Program-made: the position numbers and the translations under genes
Part shown: positions 29,051 through 39,628 of the stretch, in pieces
How the letters are laid out: each line of letters starts with the position of its first letter
Position numbering within the stretch: position 1 is the stretch's first letter
Assembly: GCA_027486585.1 (NCBI GenBank)
Contig: JAIXOU010000030.1
Span: forward strand, 39,254 to 103,253
Source of the DNA: Verrucomicrobiaceae bacterium
GTDB lineage: Bacteria > Verrucomicrobiota > Verrucomicrobiia > Verrucomicrobiales > Verrucomicrobiaceae
Reading direction: 5' to 3'
DNA length: 64,000 nt
Notes under the pieces: model-generated
Told to the model about the DNA's origin: nothing
The model's input: only the letters and a program-made list of their open reading frames with translations
Databases searched by the model: none

Positions 29051-30325
29051 TTAAGCGATGAGTTCCTTCACCACGCCCGTGCTATCCCCGTGGCGTTCAG
29101 CTTCGATGCCGAGGCCGTGCAGCATCGTGAGCCACACGTTGCAGAGCGGCGTGTCTTTGGGCAGGACGAGGTGGTGGCCGAGTTTGAGGTTCGCGGCTCC
29201 GCCGGTGAGGACAGTGGGGCAGTTGTCGAGGTAGTGGATGGTGCGGATGTTGCTGCCGTAGGCGAGGGCGATGTGATCAAACAACGTCGTGCCATCGGCT
29301 TCCTTCGTGGCTTTGAGCTTGTCGATGAGACCGGCAAGCAACTCGCTCTGCGTTGCATCGCGCTTCTGCGAGGCCGCCATTCGGTCGCCGGGGCTGTAGT
29401 GGCTCATGTCGTGCGGCGCGACCTTGGTGCCGAGACTTTGCAGCAACGTGCCCACCGGCTGCCGGTAGGTGAGCACCCGCGTGCTGTCCGTCTGCAAGGC
29501 GGCGACGATGAGATCATACATCACTTCAATTTCTGCTTTGCCAGCGAGGCCCGGCTTGGGCTCGGCGACGGGTGGTTTGGACTTTGGCACGCTGAGCCAT
29601 TGCTCGTCCTTGCCGAGCCGCACCTCGATGTCACGGATGCTTTGGTAGTATTCGTCGAGCTTGTCGATGTCCGTCTTCGTGAGGCCGTTTTGCACGCGCT
29701 TCGCATCCTCCAGCACGGCATCGAGCACGCTGCGCTTTTGCGCGAGCATCGCCTGGCGTTCGCTCAGCGGCGTGGTGTCATCCGAAAACAGCCGATGAAA
29801 CGCCGCGACGGGATTTTCGAGCCCCGCCATCGGTTTGCCGCGCGGGTCCCAGGCCATCGACAAGCCGGGTCCGTGCCCCGAGTTCGCCACGTCCGGCGTG
29901 TTGAGCTGGATCGAGGCAAAGCGCGTCTCCTTCCCCAAATGCGCCGCCGCCACCTGATCCGCGCTGATGCTGTTGTGAAAGCTCTGCCCCGGCTCGGCAT
30001 ACCGATTCGCGCCCGTGAGCCAGAACGTGCTGCCCCAGTGCGCCTCATTGGCAAACTTGTTCGCACAACCCTGCACCACGGTGATGTCCTTCTGATGCCT
30101 CGCGAGCGGCTTCAGCCCTTCCGACAACTCCCACGCCGCGCCCGTCTTCTTCGCATCCGGGAACCACGTCTCATTCGTCACGCCCCAGCCGAAGCCGAGG
30201 AACACCATGCGCTTCGGCGGCGCGGAGACTTTGGGAGCCGCGAAGGCTTTGAAGCCGATGGATTCGAGCGCAGGCAGCGCGATGAGCGTGCCGGTGCTGC
30301 GGAGGAAATGGCGGCGGGTGGTCAT
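29051..30325 (-). CDS. DUF1552 domain-containing secreted protein
   Basis: MTTRRHFLRSTGTLIALPALESIGF leader; colinear with paralogs. Confidence 0.9.
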   Translation of the reverse strand: MTTRRHFLRSTGTLIALPALESIGFKAFAAPKVSAPPKRMVFLGFGWGVTNETWFPDAKKTGAAWELSEGLKPLARHQKDITVVQGCANKFANEAHWGSTFWLTGANRYAEPGQSFHNSISADQVAAAHLGKETRFASIQLNTPDVANSGHGPGLSMAWDPRGKPMAGLENPVAAFHRLFSDDTTPLSERQAMLAQKRSVLDAVLEDAKRVQNGLTKTDIDKLDEYYQSIRDIEVRLGKDEQWLSVPKSKPPVAEPKPGLAGKAEIEVMYDLIVAALQTDSTRVLTYRQPVGTLLQSLGTKVAPHDMSHYSPGDRMAASQKRDATQSELLAGLIDKLKATKEADGTTLFDHIALAYGSNIRTIHYLDNCPTVLTGGAANLKLGHHLVLPKDTPLCNVWLTMLHGLGIEAERHGDSTGVVKELIA

Positions 30326-30398
30326 GGGGCGCGGTGAATTGGAGAGGTGGAGTTTTGGAGTAATGGATTGAGTTTAGGCAGAAGATTGTGTTCGAGGT

Positions 30399-31415
30399 TC
30401 ACTTCCGCTGTGGTTGATCCATCTCGCAATCCGCATCCATCGGCACTGCGGGGCCGCTTTGATCGACGGGATGAGTGAAGAGGTAGCGGAAGACCTCATC
30501 ATACACCCACTGGCCGATGAGATCCTTGCCGCCGGGCACGACGATGGTGTGGGCGCGGCCCGCGTTGTTTTTCACATCGATGTTCGTGATGAGGCGGCGT
30601 GTGTTGCCGTAGGGTGATTTGGCGGCGTCGATGTTCACGATGGGGCCATGATTGTGCATCTTGAGCAGTTGCCAGGAGCGGCAGTAGTGATCGGCGGTCC
30701 AGCCGCCGTCGAGAATGTGCGTGAAGCCGAAAAAGCGGTTCGAGGGCGTGGCGGAGGGGCCGCCTTGCCAAGTCTCGGTGTTGTCACGTGGGCCGGAGAA
30801 CATCACCACGCGGTCCACCTTTTGATGCATGGCAAAACGCGCTGATGTCGTGCTGCCATGCGAGATGCCGCTCATGATGACTTTCTCCCAGCGCAGGCCG
30901 TTGCCGTCGTCGGTGAGGAACTGCTGCCACTTGCCCTCGGGGTTCGCTTTGACGAGCCATTTCACGAACTGCAACGAGCGCTCCATCATGCCATCCGGCT
31001 TCGGGATGTTCACCAGCGGGCTGTGATCCTCGCCCGTGGCGGCTTCGAGGCGGATATTGCCCAACACAGTGCCGGAGCCGTTCTCATACTGTGCTTTGGT
31101 GATGCCAGCGAACCAGCCATTCGAGTAATGCGGCTGGATGCCGTGATAGCCGTAACTGGAGATGCGCTCGAACAGCCCTTGATTGTGCCCCATGAGCCAG
31201 ATCACGAGTTTGCCCTGCGACGGCACACGCGTGTCCACGACGGCATGTTGAAGGTCGGCGGGTTTACCCTTGTCATCGGTGAAGGTGAACTTGATCTCCG
31301 AGTGCTCCTTCGCACGTGGATCGATCTCACTGGCTCGCTTCGAGAGGTCAAAACGCTGGCTCTCGGCGGCGTGGAGGTGGGTAAGGAGGAGGAAGGTGAA
31401 AAGAAGAGACTTCAT
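30399..31415 (-). CDS. secreted alpha/beta-hydrolase-like protein
   Basis: signal peptide MKSLLFTFLLLTHLHAAE; SGISHGSTTSARFAMH nucleophile-elbow-like motif. Confidence 0.55.
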   Translation of the reverse strand: MKSLLFTFLLLTHLHAAESQRFDLSKRASEIDPRAKEHSEIKFTFTDDKGKPADLQHAVVDTRVPSQGKLVIWLMGHNQGLFERISSYGYHGIQPHYSNGWFAGITKAQYENGSGTVLGNIRLEAATGEDHSPLVNIPKPDGMMERSLQFVKWLVKANPEGKWQQFLTDDGNGLRWEKVIMSGISHGSTTSARFAMHQKVDRVVMFSGPRDNTETWQGGPSATPSNRFFGFTHILDGGWTADHYCRSWQLLKMHNHGPIVNIDAAKSPYGNTRRLITNIDVKNNAGRAHTIVVPGGKDLIGQWVYDEVFRYLFTHPVDQSGPAVPMDADCEMDQPQRK

Positions 31416-31460
31416 AGGGATGTGGCGTGGATTGGAGGAAGAATGGGATGTGATGCTCTC

Positions 31461-34196
31461 TCACTTCATGTGAAAATCACGGCTCCTGATTAGCGCGTGA
31501 ATGAACTCTCTCATCGCGAAGTTCTTCTTCCCGGCCTGCGCGATCATCTCATCCACCAGCGGCTCATCGCGGAAGCCGAGAGGCCTTCCCAAGGCGAACT
31601 CGATCAAGGCTTCGCTGAAGCTGCGGGCGAAGGCGTCGGACTTGCTGGCGATGAGGTTTCGCAGCTCGAAGTAGTCTTTGAACGCGGGGCCTTTGTGGAA
31701 GGCGGCGGCGGAGTCGATGGTCCAGGTCTTTTTGCTCTTGGGGTCGGGCTTGCCGTTCGCGTCGATGGCGGTGTAGCTGTCCTCGGTGCGCCATTGGCCG
31801 GCTGCGTCGAAGTTTTCCAAACCGAAGCCGATGGGGTCGATCTTGCGATGGCAACTGGCGCATTGCGGGTCCTCTTGATGGGCGAGGAGTCGCTCGTGCG
31901 TGGTGAGCACCTTGCCGGCGAGTCGCGTGATGGCGGGGACGTTCGCGGGAGCGGGCGGCGGTGGATCGTGGAGGAGCTTGCGCAGCACCCAGGCACCGCG
32001 CTCGACGGGGCTGGTGCGTTCGCCGTTGCCACCCATGAAATGAATGGCCGCCATGCCGAGCAAGCCGCCACGTGGAGAATCCTTTGACAGCGATACTTTT
32101 TCGTAGCCTTCGCCCTTCACGCCGGGGAGGCCGTAGTAGTGAGCGAGCACACGGTTGATGACGACGTAGTCGCTTTTCAAAAGATCACGCAGGCTGGCGT
32201 TGTACTTCAGAATGTGCGCGACGGTCTCGTGGATCTCGCCCTTGGCGGCGACCTTCGTGCCGGCGTCAAAACGCGGATACATCGCGCGATTCACCTCAAA
32301 GAAGTCGATGCGATCCAATCCGAGCCATTGATGCACAAAAGCCGTCAAAAAGCCTTCCGAGCGCGGATCATTGAGCAGGCGCTCGGTTTGCGCGGCGAGC
32401 ACTTCGGGCTTCGAGAGGTCGCTCTTTCGCAACTCCGCATCCGGCGGAGCGCTCCAGAGGAAGTAGGAGAGCCGCGTGGCAAGTTCGGCGTTGGACAATG
32501 AGACAGGGGGACGGGGAGACAATGAGACATCCGATTCGCGAATCCTCTGTGTCTCCCTGTCTGATTGTCCCCTTGTCTGATTGTCTTCAGCGTCTTCACC
32601 CAGCTCCGCGAGGTAAAGAAACATCGGCGAGGCCAGCACGACCGCGAGCGTCTCCTTCAGCGCGGCCACGGGCTTGTCACCGGCTTTGCGGCGCACGTCG
32701 TAGAGTCTCATTAAGCGATCCACATAGTCCGCAGGTGGCGTGGTGCCGCGAAAGGCCTCGGTCGCGAAGCGCTCGAAGGCCGCACGCAATTCGGCGGCGG
32801 CTGGCGCGGGCGATTTGTCATCGAGCGGCAGTTTCAGCGCGGCAAAGCCGGGCGGCACGGCCTTCGCGGCATTCGGCACGCGTTCGACCTCGATCCAGTC
32901 CACCCACAGCGCCAGCTCAGGGCCGATGCCGTTGCGCTTCACGGCCTCGGCACGCTTGCGATTGCCTTCTTCGTTGGTGTCCCAACTGCCTTTTTCGCGG
33001 AAGAACAGCGAGCGATTGTCGCGACTCAGATTCGCCCGCGTGAGTGTGAGCGGGATCTCGATGGTCTGCGGCTGCTCGATCGTGCCGGTGATCTCATAAG
33101 TGTTCAGCACCTTGCCCGTGCGGGCGTGAATGCCGAAATCGAGGAAGCGACGCTCCGCTGGCGCATCCTTCACCGCCGCCGCTCGCACGCGGACGACGTA
33201 ATCGCCCACGGGCCAGTCAAAAGGCACGAGCAGCTCGATGTAGTTCACGTTCAGCTCCGCCGGATGCCGCGTCTGCACGCCGAGATAGGCTCCGCGATCC
33301 ACATCCGGCATCTGCGTGTAATATTCGTGATACTTCAACCAACCTGCACCGAGTGAGTCGTTCGCGAGGTCGGCATCGTTCTCGCCTTTCTTATCAAAGC
33401 CAAACGTGCGCGGATTCGGGGCACCGGGAATGCGAGCCCACTCGCGGCGAAGGCGCGACACATTGTTCTTCACCTCCTCTTGGATCTTCGCGACGATCTC
33501 CTTGTTCTCTGGCTTCGCAATGGCCTCATCGACCGCCTTCACCCACTGCTTCGCACGCTCACGGGCATCAATTTGATACTTCACAAAGTCCTTCACCTTC
33601 GGCGTCGTCGTTTCGCCTTCGTAGTGCAGCTTCTTCGTCACGCTCGCCGCGGTTTGCCACGCAAACGCCTCCTCCAGCGCCTCGCGACCAAGCGCCTGAT
33701 ACTGCTCGATCTGGTTCGCCGACATGAAGAGGTTCGAGCCGACGGTATCAAAGGCCCCCGAGCCACCATCCGGCGGAAGCTCCGCCACATTGATCTCCGC
33801 GCCGAGCAGTTCTCGCAGCGTGTTTTTGTATTCGCGACGATTCAGCCTCCGCATCGTGATCACGCCCTTTTGATCGCCAAGACTCCGCCGCGCGGCCACC
33901 ATCACATTCGCTAGATCATCAAGGAAATCGGCCTTCGCTGCACTTGGAGGCTGTTTTTCGTCCTCCGGTGGCATGTCGCCCGAGTTCATCGCATTCAGAA
34001 CCTTCTGCCACTTCTCAGCCACTTCGACATTCGTGATCGTCAGCGGCAGATCATCGACCCGGAACTTCCCTTTCTGCTTCTCCGGCCCGTGACAGCTCAC
34101 GCAGTGCTCTTTGAAAAGAGCGCGGTGTTTGTCAGGCATCGCTGGATCGGCGGCGAGAAGGACGGAAGGGAGGAGAAGAATGAATAGGCGGCGCAT
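31461..34196 (-). CDS. DUF1592 family protein with CxxCH motifs
   Basis: [50 protein letters not shown]; start refined to 34196. Confidence 0.9.
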   Translation of the reverse strand: MRRLFILLLPSVLLAADPAMPDKHRALFKEHCVSCHGPEKQKGKFRVDDLPLTITNVEVAEKWQKVLNAMNSGDMPPEDEKQPPSAAKADFLDDLANVMVAARRSLGDQKGVITMRRLNRREYKNTLRELLGAEINVAELPPDGGSGAFDTVGSNLFMSANQIEQYQALGREALEEAFAWQTAASVTKKLHYEGETTTPKVKDFVKYQIDARERAKQWVKAVDEAIAKPENKEIVAKIQEEVKNNVSRLRREWARIPGAPNPRTFGFDKKGENDADLANDSLGAGWLKYHEYYTQMPDVDRGAYLGVQTRHPAELNVNYIELLVPFDWPVGDYVVRVRAAAVKDAPAERRFLDFGIHARTGKVLNTYEITGTIEQPQTIEIPLTLTRANLSRDNRSLFFREKGSWDTNEEGNRKRAEAVKRNGIGPELALWVDWIEVERVPNAAKAVPPGFAALKLPLDDKSPAPAAAELRAAFERFATEAFRGTTPPADYVDRLMRLYDVRRKAGDKPVAALKETLAVVLASPMFLYLAELGEDAEDNQTRGQSDRETQRIRESDVSLSPRPPVSLSNAELATRLSYFLWSAPPDAELRKSDLSKPEVLAAQTERLLNDPRSEGFLTAFVHQWLGLDRIDFFEVNRAMYPRFDAGTKVAAKGEIHETVAHILKYNASLRDLLKSDYVVINRVLAHYYGLPGVKGEGYEKVSLSKDSPRGGLLGMAAIHFMGGNGERTSPVERGAWVLRKLLHDPPPPAPANVPAITRLAGKVLTTHERLLAHQEDPQCASCHRKIDPIGFGLENFDAAGQWRTEDSYTAIDANGKPDPKSKKTWTIDSAAAFHKGPAFKDYFELRNLIASKSDAFARSFSEALIEFALGRPLGFRDEPLVDEMIAQAGKKNFAMREFIHALIRSRDFHMK
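32494..32586. repeat. in-frame inverted/low-complexity element of GACAATGAGACAGGGGGAC family inside the DUF1592 CDS
   Basis: GACAATGAGACAGGGGGAC... on the left and ...GTCCCCTTGTCTGATTGTC on the right (17/19 paired at the outer ends), with 12 bp palindrome GATTCGCGAATC (32533-32544) near the centre. Confidence 0.75.
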
Positions 34197-34213
34197 GGTG
34201 GGTGGTCTTTGGC

Positions 34214-37200
34214 TCACAGTCCCTTCAAATACACCACGATGTCGGCGATGCCTTGTTCGGTGAGGCCGAGCATGCTGGGCTCATACATGAGGGAGGTTTT
34301 CAGCTTGCTGCGGGTGGCGATTCGATTCTGCGGGATGGTCTGGACGACTCCGCCCATGCATTTGATGATGAGTGGATCGCTGTCGGAGAGGACCATGCCG
34401 GTGATAATGAGGCCGTCGGTGGTCTTGATCTCGCTGCCTTCGTAGCCATGGGAAACCGTGTGGCTAGGTTGGGCGATGGCTTGGATGAGGATGTCGGCGG
34501 TTTGTTGCTTGCCGTAGGTCGTGAGGTCAGGGCCGAAGTCCACGCCTGCGGCTCCGATGCGGTGGCAGGTGTAGCAGGCTCCGACAGCAATGGCTCCGTT
34601 CTTGGCATCGCCTTTTAATGCAGCGATCTTCGCGAGATCGAGCTTCGGCGCATTGGTAGGAGCAGGTGGCATCGGCGAGGCGACAAGCTTGACTTTGTCG
34701 GGATCGTAAATGCCAAGGGCCTTCATGCTGCCGTCGATGTCGTAGGCCTTCCAATCGTTGCCTTTGCGATTCATAAGCCACCACTTGGCGAGGTCCTGCA
34801 TGAGGAATCCTTTGGCGTGCGCGAGTTCGAGCATGGCACCTGCGGCTTCGCGTCCAGGAGTGAAGGCGATGGCGGTGACCATGAGCTTGCGCTGATCGGG
34901 CGTGAGCTTGTCATTGAGTGCGCGGGCTTTGAAGTCGCTCACGGCTTCGGCGGGATGCAAACGCCAGGCGATTTTCGGAAAGGCATCGTCCCAAGTCGGC
35001 TTCAATGCGGCATAGACCTGCGATTCCTTGCCTTCACTGCCGAGGCCGAGAGCTTCGAGATAGGTGCGATCCTTGCCATCAAACTGCTGCGCGAGCTTCA
35101 CGAGGATGGGCACGCTCTTTTCAGCAGAGACATCGCGCAAAGTAAGCGCCACCTCGCGTCGCACGCTAGCATCGGCATCAGAAGCCATCTTGGCGGCCAT
35201 CGTGAGCACATCATGATTCGCACGACGCAATGCACGATAAGCGACGAGGCGCTGCGTGGCATCTTTGGACTTCAACCACGGCTTCACCGCCGCGATGCCT
35301 TCATAACCCATCTGTGCGAGCAACCACGCGGCGCGGGCTGCGATGAAGGAATCCTTGTCAGCAAGAAGCTCGGCCACTGCTGGCACAGCTTTGGCACCGG
35401 CAGCCTTCAAACGCGTGAAGCCGCTATTGCGCACATTGATGGATGGGCTCTTCAGAGCGGCTATCTGGCCTTCGAGGGGCTTCAGATCGAGTTTGGGCAC
35501 CACGCTTTTGAAGCCCTTTGGCGCGATGCGGTAGATGGCTCCGGTGTAGCCGTCGTCACGCGTGCCGTGGCCGCCGACACCGGGGTCGAACCAATCGGCG
35601 ACATACAGCGCACCATCGGGTCCGACGCAGACATCGCTGGGGCGGAACTTGGTCTTCAGCTCGCCTGTAGGACGTCCGCCGAGGAAGTCACTGCCAGCCC
35701 ATTCCTTCTCTTTGTTAGAGGTCAGGAAATCAAAACGCTCCAGCTTGAAGCCCGCGCCATCGGCTTTCGGCAGATAGCCGAAGACAACGTTCTTGCCGGC
35801 TTCACAAGCGAGCAACAAGCCGCGCCATTTTTCACCCAGCGCACCATTTTCATAAAAGGCCACGCCGGTAGGCGAGCCGCCGCCATAGACATCGCCAGCC
35901 GGCATGGTGCCGGGATCTTCCTGACGCCACTCGGCGGTTGGTGTGTCCTGCCCAGGGCGCTTGTCCGCACCCCAACTGCGTTTGCCATCGGCGCTAGCGA
36001 ATCCGGCATTGCCGCCTTCCAGCACATGCGTCACGCGGCAGGCGGGCGGGTCGTCATTATCGCTTTGGAAAAGATCGCCGTAGCTGGTGATCGCCTGCTC
36101 GTAGCTGTTGCGGTAGTTGTGCCCGATGATGTTCACGTTCGTGCCATCGGGATTCATCCGCACGCTAAAGCCTCCGATCCACACATGGCCGTCGTCGCTC
36201 TTCTGTCCGGCGATGTTTTGCAGCATGTAGGGACTGCCCATGCGGAAGGTTTTGCCACTGCGGTCCGTGAACTCCGCGCCGGTGTTGCCTTGATTGAAAT
36301 ACCACTGCCCGTCCGGTCCGGCGATGAGGCTGTGCAAACTGTGATCATGCTGGCGACCGTTGAAGCCCGTGAGCAAAGCCTCGCGCTTGTCGGGAATGCG
36401 GTCGCCATTGGTGTCGGTGTAAACGAGCAAATCTGGCGGCTGCGACACGACGACTTTGTCATCGAGCACGGCCACGCCGAGTGGTGCGGCGAGCCCCTTT
36501 TCCTGGACGAACACGCTGCTCTTGTCCGCTTTGCCATCGTGGTCGGTGTCTTCCATGATCACGATGCGATCACCTTCCGGGCGGCGATTGCCTTTGCCGC
36601 GATAGTTCACTCCTTCGGCCACATACATTCGGCCTTGGGCATCGAAGTCGATGTTGGTCGGATTGTAGAGCATCGGCGAGGCGGCCCACAAGGTGACTTC
36701 CAGGCCCTCGGGCACCTTAAACATTTCCGCAGGCACCAGCGGCGGCCCGGCATTCAGATCGCCCTGCTGCAGCTTCGACGGCAGCGCGGTGTAGATGTGA
36801 AAGCGCATCGCCGCATCGCTCGGCTTGCCAGCGCGGACCATGCCGCCGTCATCGATCGCCACCTTCGCTGTGAAGCGCTCTACTCCAGCCGGCAAATCAT
36901 ACGCGATGGTCGATGACGCGTGTGTGCCGATAGCATTCGTGTAGAGCTTGCCATCCACACGGATATCCGTGCCGGCGTTGCTCTTGCCGATCTGCGTGCG
37001 GCCATAACCACGCTCCTCGCCTTTCCATTTCAATGAGGTGACATCAATGCTCTTGCCATCCGCCAGGATGAGCCTCGGCTCGATCCAAGTGGCCCAATCG
37101 CACGAGATACTGCCCTGATCCGAAGCGACGAGATACAGCTCCTTCGCGTTCTTGATTGCCACGTCGATGTCGATGAGGCGCGGCTTTGGATTTTTCGCCG

Positions 37201-38161
37201 TCATGAGCGGCGTCTCAAAGATGGGCTTGGCATTGCCATTGGGAGCCGTGCCAGCACCGCGAGCCTCTGCCATCATCGCTTCCAGTTCCGCTTGTGTGGG
37301 TGTCTTCGTGGCAATCCCATGGGTCGGAATCTCGAACCCCGCGGCCCAGGCCACACCGTTCAGCATCGTTGTGCGGAAGCTGTCATTCGTCATGTTTGCG
37401 AAGAAATGAAAGCCCGTGAAGCCAAACCCACGACCGCCTTTCGGACGATCAAAGGCCCACGCGAGATGCTGCGGCTTGCCCATCTTCACATCAGCCAGCA
37501 CGTCGGGGTTGCCACCGTGAGGACTTGGCTTGTCGCCTTCTTTGAACTTCACCGTATTTAGCGGAGCGATGGCGCTGAGGACCGGCGTCACGCCCTTCAT
37601 TTCAGGAACGAAGCGCATGTGATAATACCATTCATCCTTCATCGAGAAAGCCTTCACACCATTCGCCACCGGATGCTTGCCCGGCTGCACGCTGGCGTCC
37701 CAGGTCGGGTTCACCGAGTAAAATGTCTCAAAGAAGCCGCCCATCCAGTCGAGGTAGTTTTTGCCCTGCGAGCCGATCTTGGCCTCGACTCCATAATGAA
37801 TCGCCGCGAAGCCCGCCCCGCGATCACAGGCCGCCTTGATGTTCGCATCATCCGCCGCCTTACCGCCGTGATTCAGGAGCACGATGATCGCATCCGCCTT
37901 CGTCAGATCCTTCGGCCAATTGTTCTCTGGATACACCACCGCAAAGGCCTGCGGATACGTCTCATTGATCCGCCGCGCTAGATACGAAGCCCCTGCGAAG
38001 AACTCATGTTGCCCACCGCCACCATGCGTCCCTTTCGCAGCGATGAACACGAGCCGCTTCGTGTTCGCCGGTGCGTTGTTTTGGCCAGTGTAGTCGAAAA
38101 TGTCACGCGGCTGGCCGAAAGCGGCCGTAGCGAAGAAAGTGAGAGCGAGGAGGGATTTCAT
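34214..38161 (-). CDS. ThuA-like domain + NPCBM-like domain + PVC-type heme-binding CxxCH protein (membrane-bound dehydrogenase/HEAT/cytochrome c)
   Basis: N-terminal KRLVFIAAKGTHGGGGQHEFFAG, central FKVPEGLEVTLWAASPMLYNPTNIDFDAQGRMYVAEGVNYRGKG, C-terminal CYTCHRIGAAGVDFGPDL. Confidence 0.88.
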   Translation of the reverse strand: MKSLLALTFFATAAFGQPRDIFDYTGQNNAPANTKRLVFIAAKGTHGGGGQHEFFAGASYLARRINETYPQAFAVVYPENNWPKDLTKADAIIVLLNHGGKAADDANIKAACDRGAGFAAIHYGVEAKIGSQGKNYLDWMGGFFETFYSVNPTWDASVQPGKHPVANGVKAFSMKDEWYYHMRFVPEMKGVTPVLSAIAPLNTVKFKEGDKPSPHGGNPDVLADVKMGKPQHLAWAFDRPKGGRGFGFTGFHFFANMTNDSFRTTMLNGVAWAAGFEIPTHGIATKTPTQAELEAMMAEARGAGTAPNGNAKPIFETPLMTAKNPKPRLIDIDVAIKNAKELYLVASDQGSISCDWATWIEPRLILADGKSIDVTSLKWKGEERGYGRTQIGKSNAGTDIRVDGKLYTNAIGTHASSTIAYDLPAGVERFTAKVAIDDGGMVRAGKPSDAAMRFHIYTALPSKLQQGDLNAGPPLVPAEMFKVPEGLEVTLWAASPMLYNPTNIDFDAQGRMYVAEGVNYRGKGNRRPEGDRIVIMEDTDHDGKADKSSVFVQEKGLAAPLGVAVLDDKVVVSQPPDLLVYTDTNGDRIPDKREALLTGFNGRQHDHSLHSLIAGPDGQWYFNQGNTGAEFTDRSGKTFRMGSPYMLQNIAGQKSDDGHVWIGGFSVRMNPDGTNVNIIGHNYRNSYEQAITSYGDLFQSDNDDPPACRVTHVLEGGNAGFASADGKRSWGADKRPGQDTPTAEWRQEDPGTMPAGDVYGGGSPTGVAFYENGALGEKWRGLLLACEAGKNVVFGYLPKADGAGFKLERFDFLTSNKEKEWAGSDFLGGRPTGELKTKFRPSDVCVGPDGALYVADWFDPGVGGHGTRDDGYTGAIYRIAPKGFKSVVPKLDLKPLEGQIAALKSPSINVRNSGFTRLKAAGAKAVPAVAELLADKDSFIAARAAWLLAQMGYEGIAAVKPWLKSKDATQRLVAYRALRRANHDVLTMAAKMASDADASVRREVALTLRDVSAEKSVPILVKLAQQFDGKDRTYLEALGLGSEGKESQVYAALKPTWDDAFPKIAWRLHPAEAVSDFKARALNDKLTPDQRKLMVTAIAFTPGREAAGAMLELAHAKGFLMQDLAKWWLMNRKGNDWKAYDIDGSMKALGIYDPDKVKLVASPMPPAPTNAPKLDLAKIAALKGDAKNGAIAVGACYTCHRIGAAGVDFGPDLTTYGKQQTADILIQAIAQPSHTVSHGYEGSEIKTTDGLIITGMVLSDSDPLIIKCMGGVVQTIPQNRIATRSKLKTSLMYEPSMLGLTEQGIADIVVYLKGL

Positions 38162-38197
38162 GCGGGATGGGGGGAGTCTTTGAGAGTGATAATGAGG

Positions 38198-39604
38198 TTA
38201 CTTTTTGCGCTTCTTCTCGCCTTTGGCCTTGGCAGGCGGAGTCCAGTCGGCAGGCGAGGGCGTGGCGACTTTGAGCGCTGCGGTGTCGCCGGTTTGCTGC
38301 ATTTCTTTTTCGAGGGCGGTGGTGAGTTCGGCGACTTTGGTGGTGAACTCGGGCTTGTCGGCGAGATTGTTGATTTCAAAGGGGTCAGCTTCCAGATCGT
38401 AGAGTTGGGTGCGGTCCACCTGCGGGTAGCGAATGAGCTTCCAGCGGCCATCGGTGAAGGCGCGTTGAACGTTGCGGTAGGCGAACATCAGTTGGCTGCG
38501 TGCGGCTTTTGTTGAGTCGTAAAGCGTGGCGCTGAAGTCGATGCCGTCGCTGGTCTTGGGGCCGGCGACGGCACAGAGTTTGCCGAGCGTGGGCAGCACA
38601 TCGAAAAGGTAGCACATAGCATCGGAGCGTTTGTTTTCCGCGATGCCTGGACCGGCGATGACGAGCGGCACACGCATCGAGTGTTCATAGACGTTTTGTT
38701 TGCCGATCAGGCCATGGCTACCGCGGGCGACGCCGCTGTCGGCTGAGAAGACAATGATGGTGTTCTTTGCATGTGGCGAGGCTTCCAGCGCAGCGAGCAC
38801 GCGACCGATCTGCGCGTCGAGAAAGGAAATGTAGCGATAGTACTCGGCGAGGAAACTGCGCACGTTTTCCTCTGTGCGTGGCCAGGGTAGGAGTTGCTCG
38901 TCGCGGATGGACATCTCGCCATTGTTGAAGGGATGCTGCGGCAGGAAATTCGGCGGCAGTGGGATTTGGTCGGGTGTGTAGCGAATGGGAAAGTCGTCTG
39001 GCACAATGTGCGGATCATGTGGCCCATCAAAGGGCACATAGGCGAAGAAGGGACCACTGGATTGATCATGGATGAAGTGGATCGCCTGATCGGCGAAGAC
39101 TTCGCAGGCGTGCTTGGTGCTCGGTTTGGCCGGACCGACCTTGCCATCCACCACGTTGCTCAATTTGGCCTGCATGGGATTTGTCATGCCGCCGGTGAAC
39201 ATGGAGCGTGCGATCTGAAACACACGGGGCAGCGAGTTGTTGCCGTTATGCCACTTACCGCTGGCAAAGGTGGTGTAGCCAGCTTTCGCGAAGGATTCGG
39301 GCCACGTCTCGTTGCGCATGAGCTTCTCATCGATGTGAAACAGGTTCTGTCCCGAGAGCAGCATGGCGCGTGATGGCACACAGGTGGCTCCTCCCATGCC
39401 GCCCTGCATGTAAGCTCGGCTGAACGCGACGCCGCGTTGGGTGAGGCGATCAAGATTCGGCGTCTTGATCACCGGATTGCCCAGCGCGGCGATGGTGTCC
39501 GCGCGTTGATCATCGGCGAAGAAGAAGAGAATGTTGGGTTTGGAGTTGAGTTCGGCACTGGCGAGTGATGCGATTCCGCAGAGTATGATAAGGAGATGTT
39601 TCAT
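38198..39604 (-). CDS. sulfatase
   Basis: PNILFFFADDQRADTIAALGN; CVPSRAMLLSGQN sulfatase signature. Confidence 0.95.
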   Translation of the reverse strand: MKHLLIILCGIASLASAELNSKPNILFFFADDQRADTIAALGNPVIKTPNLDRLTQRGVAFSRAYMQGGMGGATCVPSRAMLLSGQNLFHIDEKLMRNETWPESFAKAGYTTFASGKWHNGNNSLPRVFQIARSMFTGGMTNPMQAKLSNVVDGKVGPAKPSTKHACEVFADQAIHFIHDQSSGPFFAYVPFDGPHDPHIVPDDFPIRYTPDQIPLPPNFLPQHPFNNGEMSIRDEQLLPWPRTEENVRSFLAEYYRYISFLDAQIGRVLAALEASPHAKNTIIVFSADSGVARGSHGLIGKQNVYEHSMRVPLVIAGPGIAENKRSDAMCYLFDVLPTLGKLCAVAGPKTSDGIDFSATLYDSTKAARSQLMFAYRNVQRAFTDGRWKLIRYPQVDRTQLYDLEADPFEINNLADKPEFTTKVAELTTALEKEMQQTGDTAALKVATPSPADWTPPAKAKGEKKRKK

Positions 39605-39628
39605 TCTTGAGATGGTCCCGTGGGGTGG

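Noticed and set aside
29090-30337. 415 aa + strand ORF (and similar 19369..20709)
   Set aside because: Antisense of DUF1552 genes; similarity between the two shadow ORFs only reflects the paralogy of the sense genes.
34817-36916. 699 aa ORF on the + strand
   Set aside because: Antisense of the well-supported heme protein 34214..38161; Arg/His-rich translation typical of shadow ORFs in GC-rich genes.
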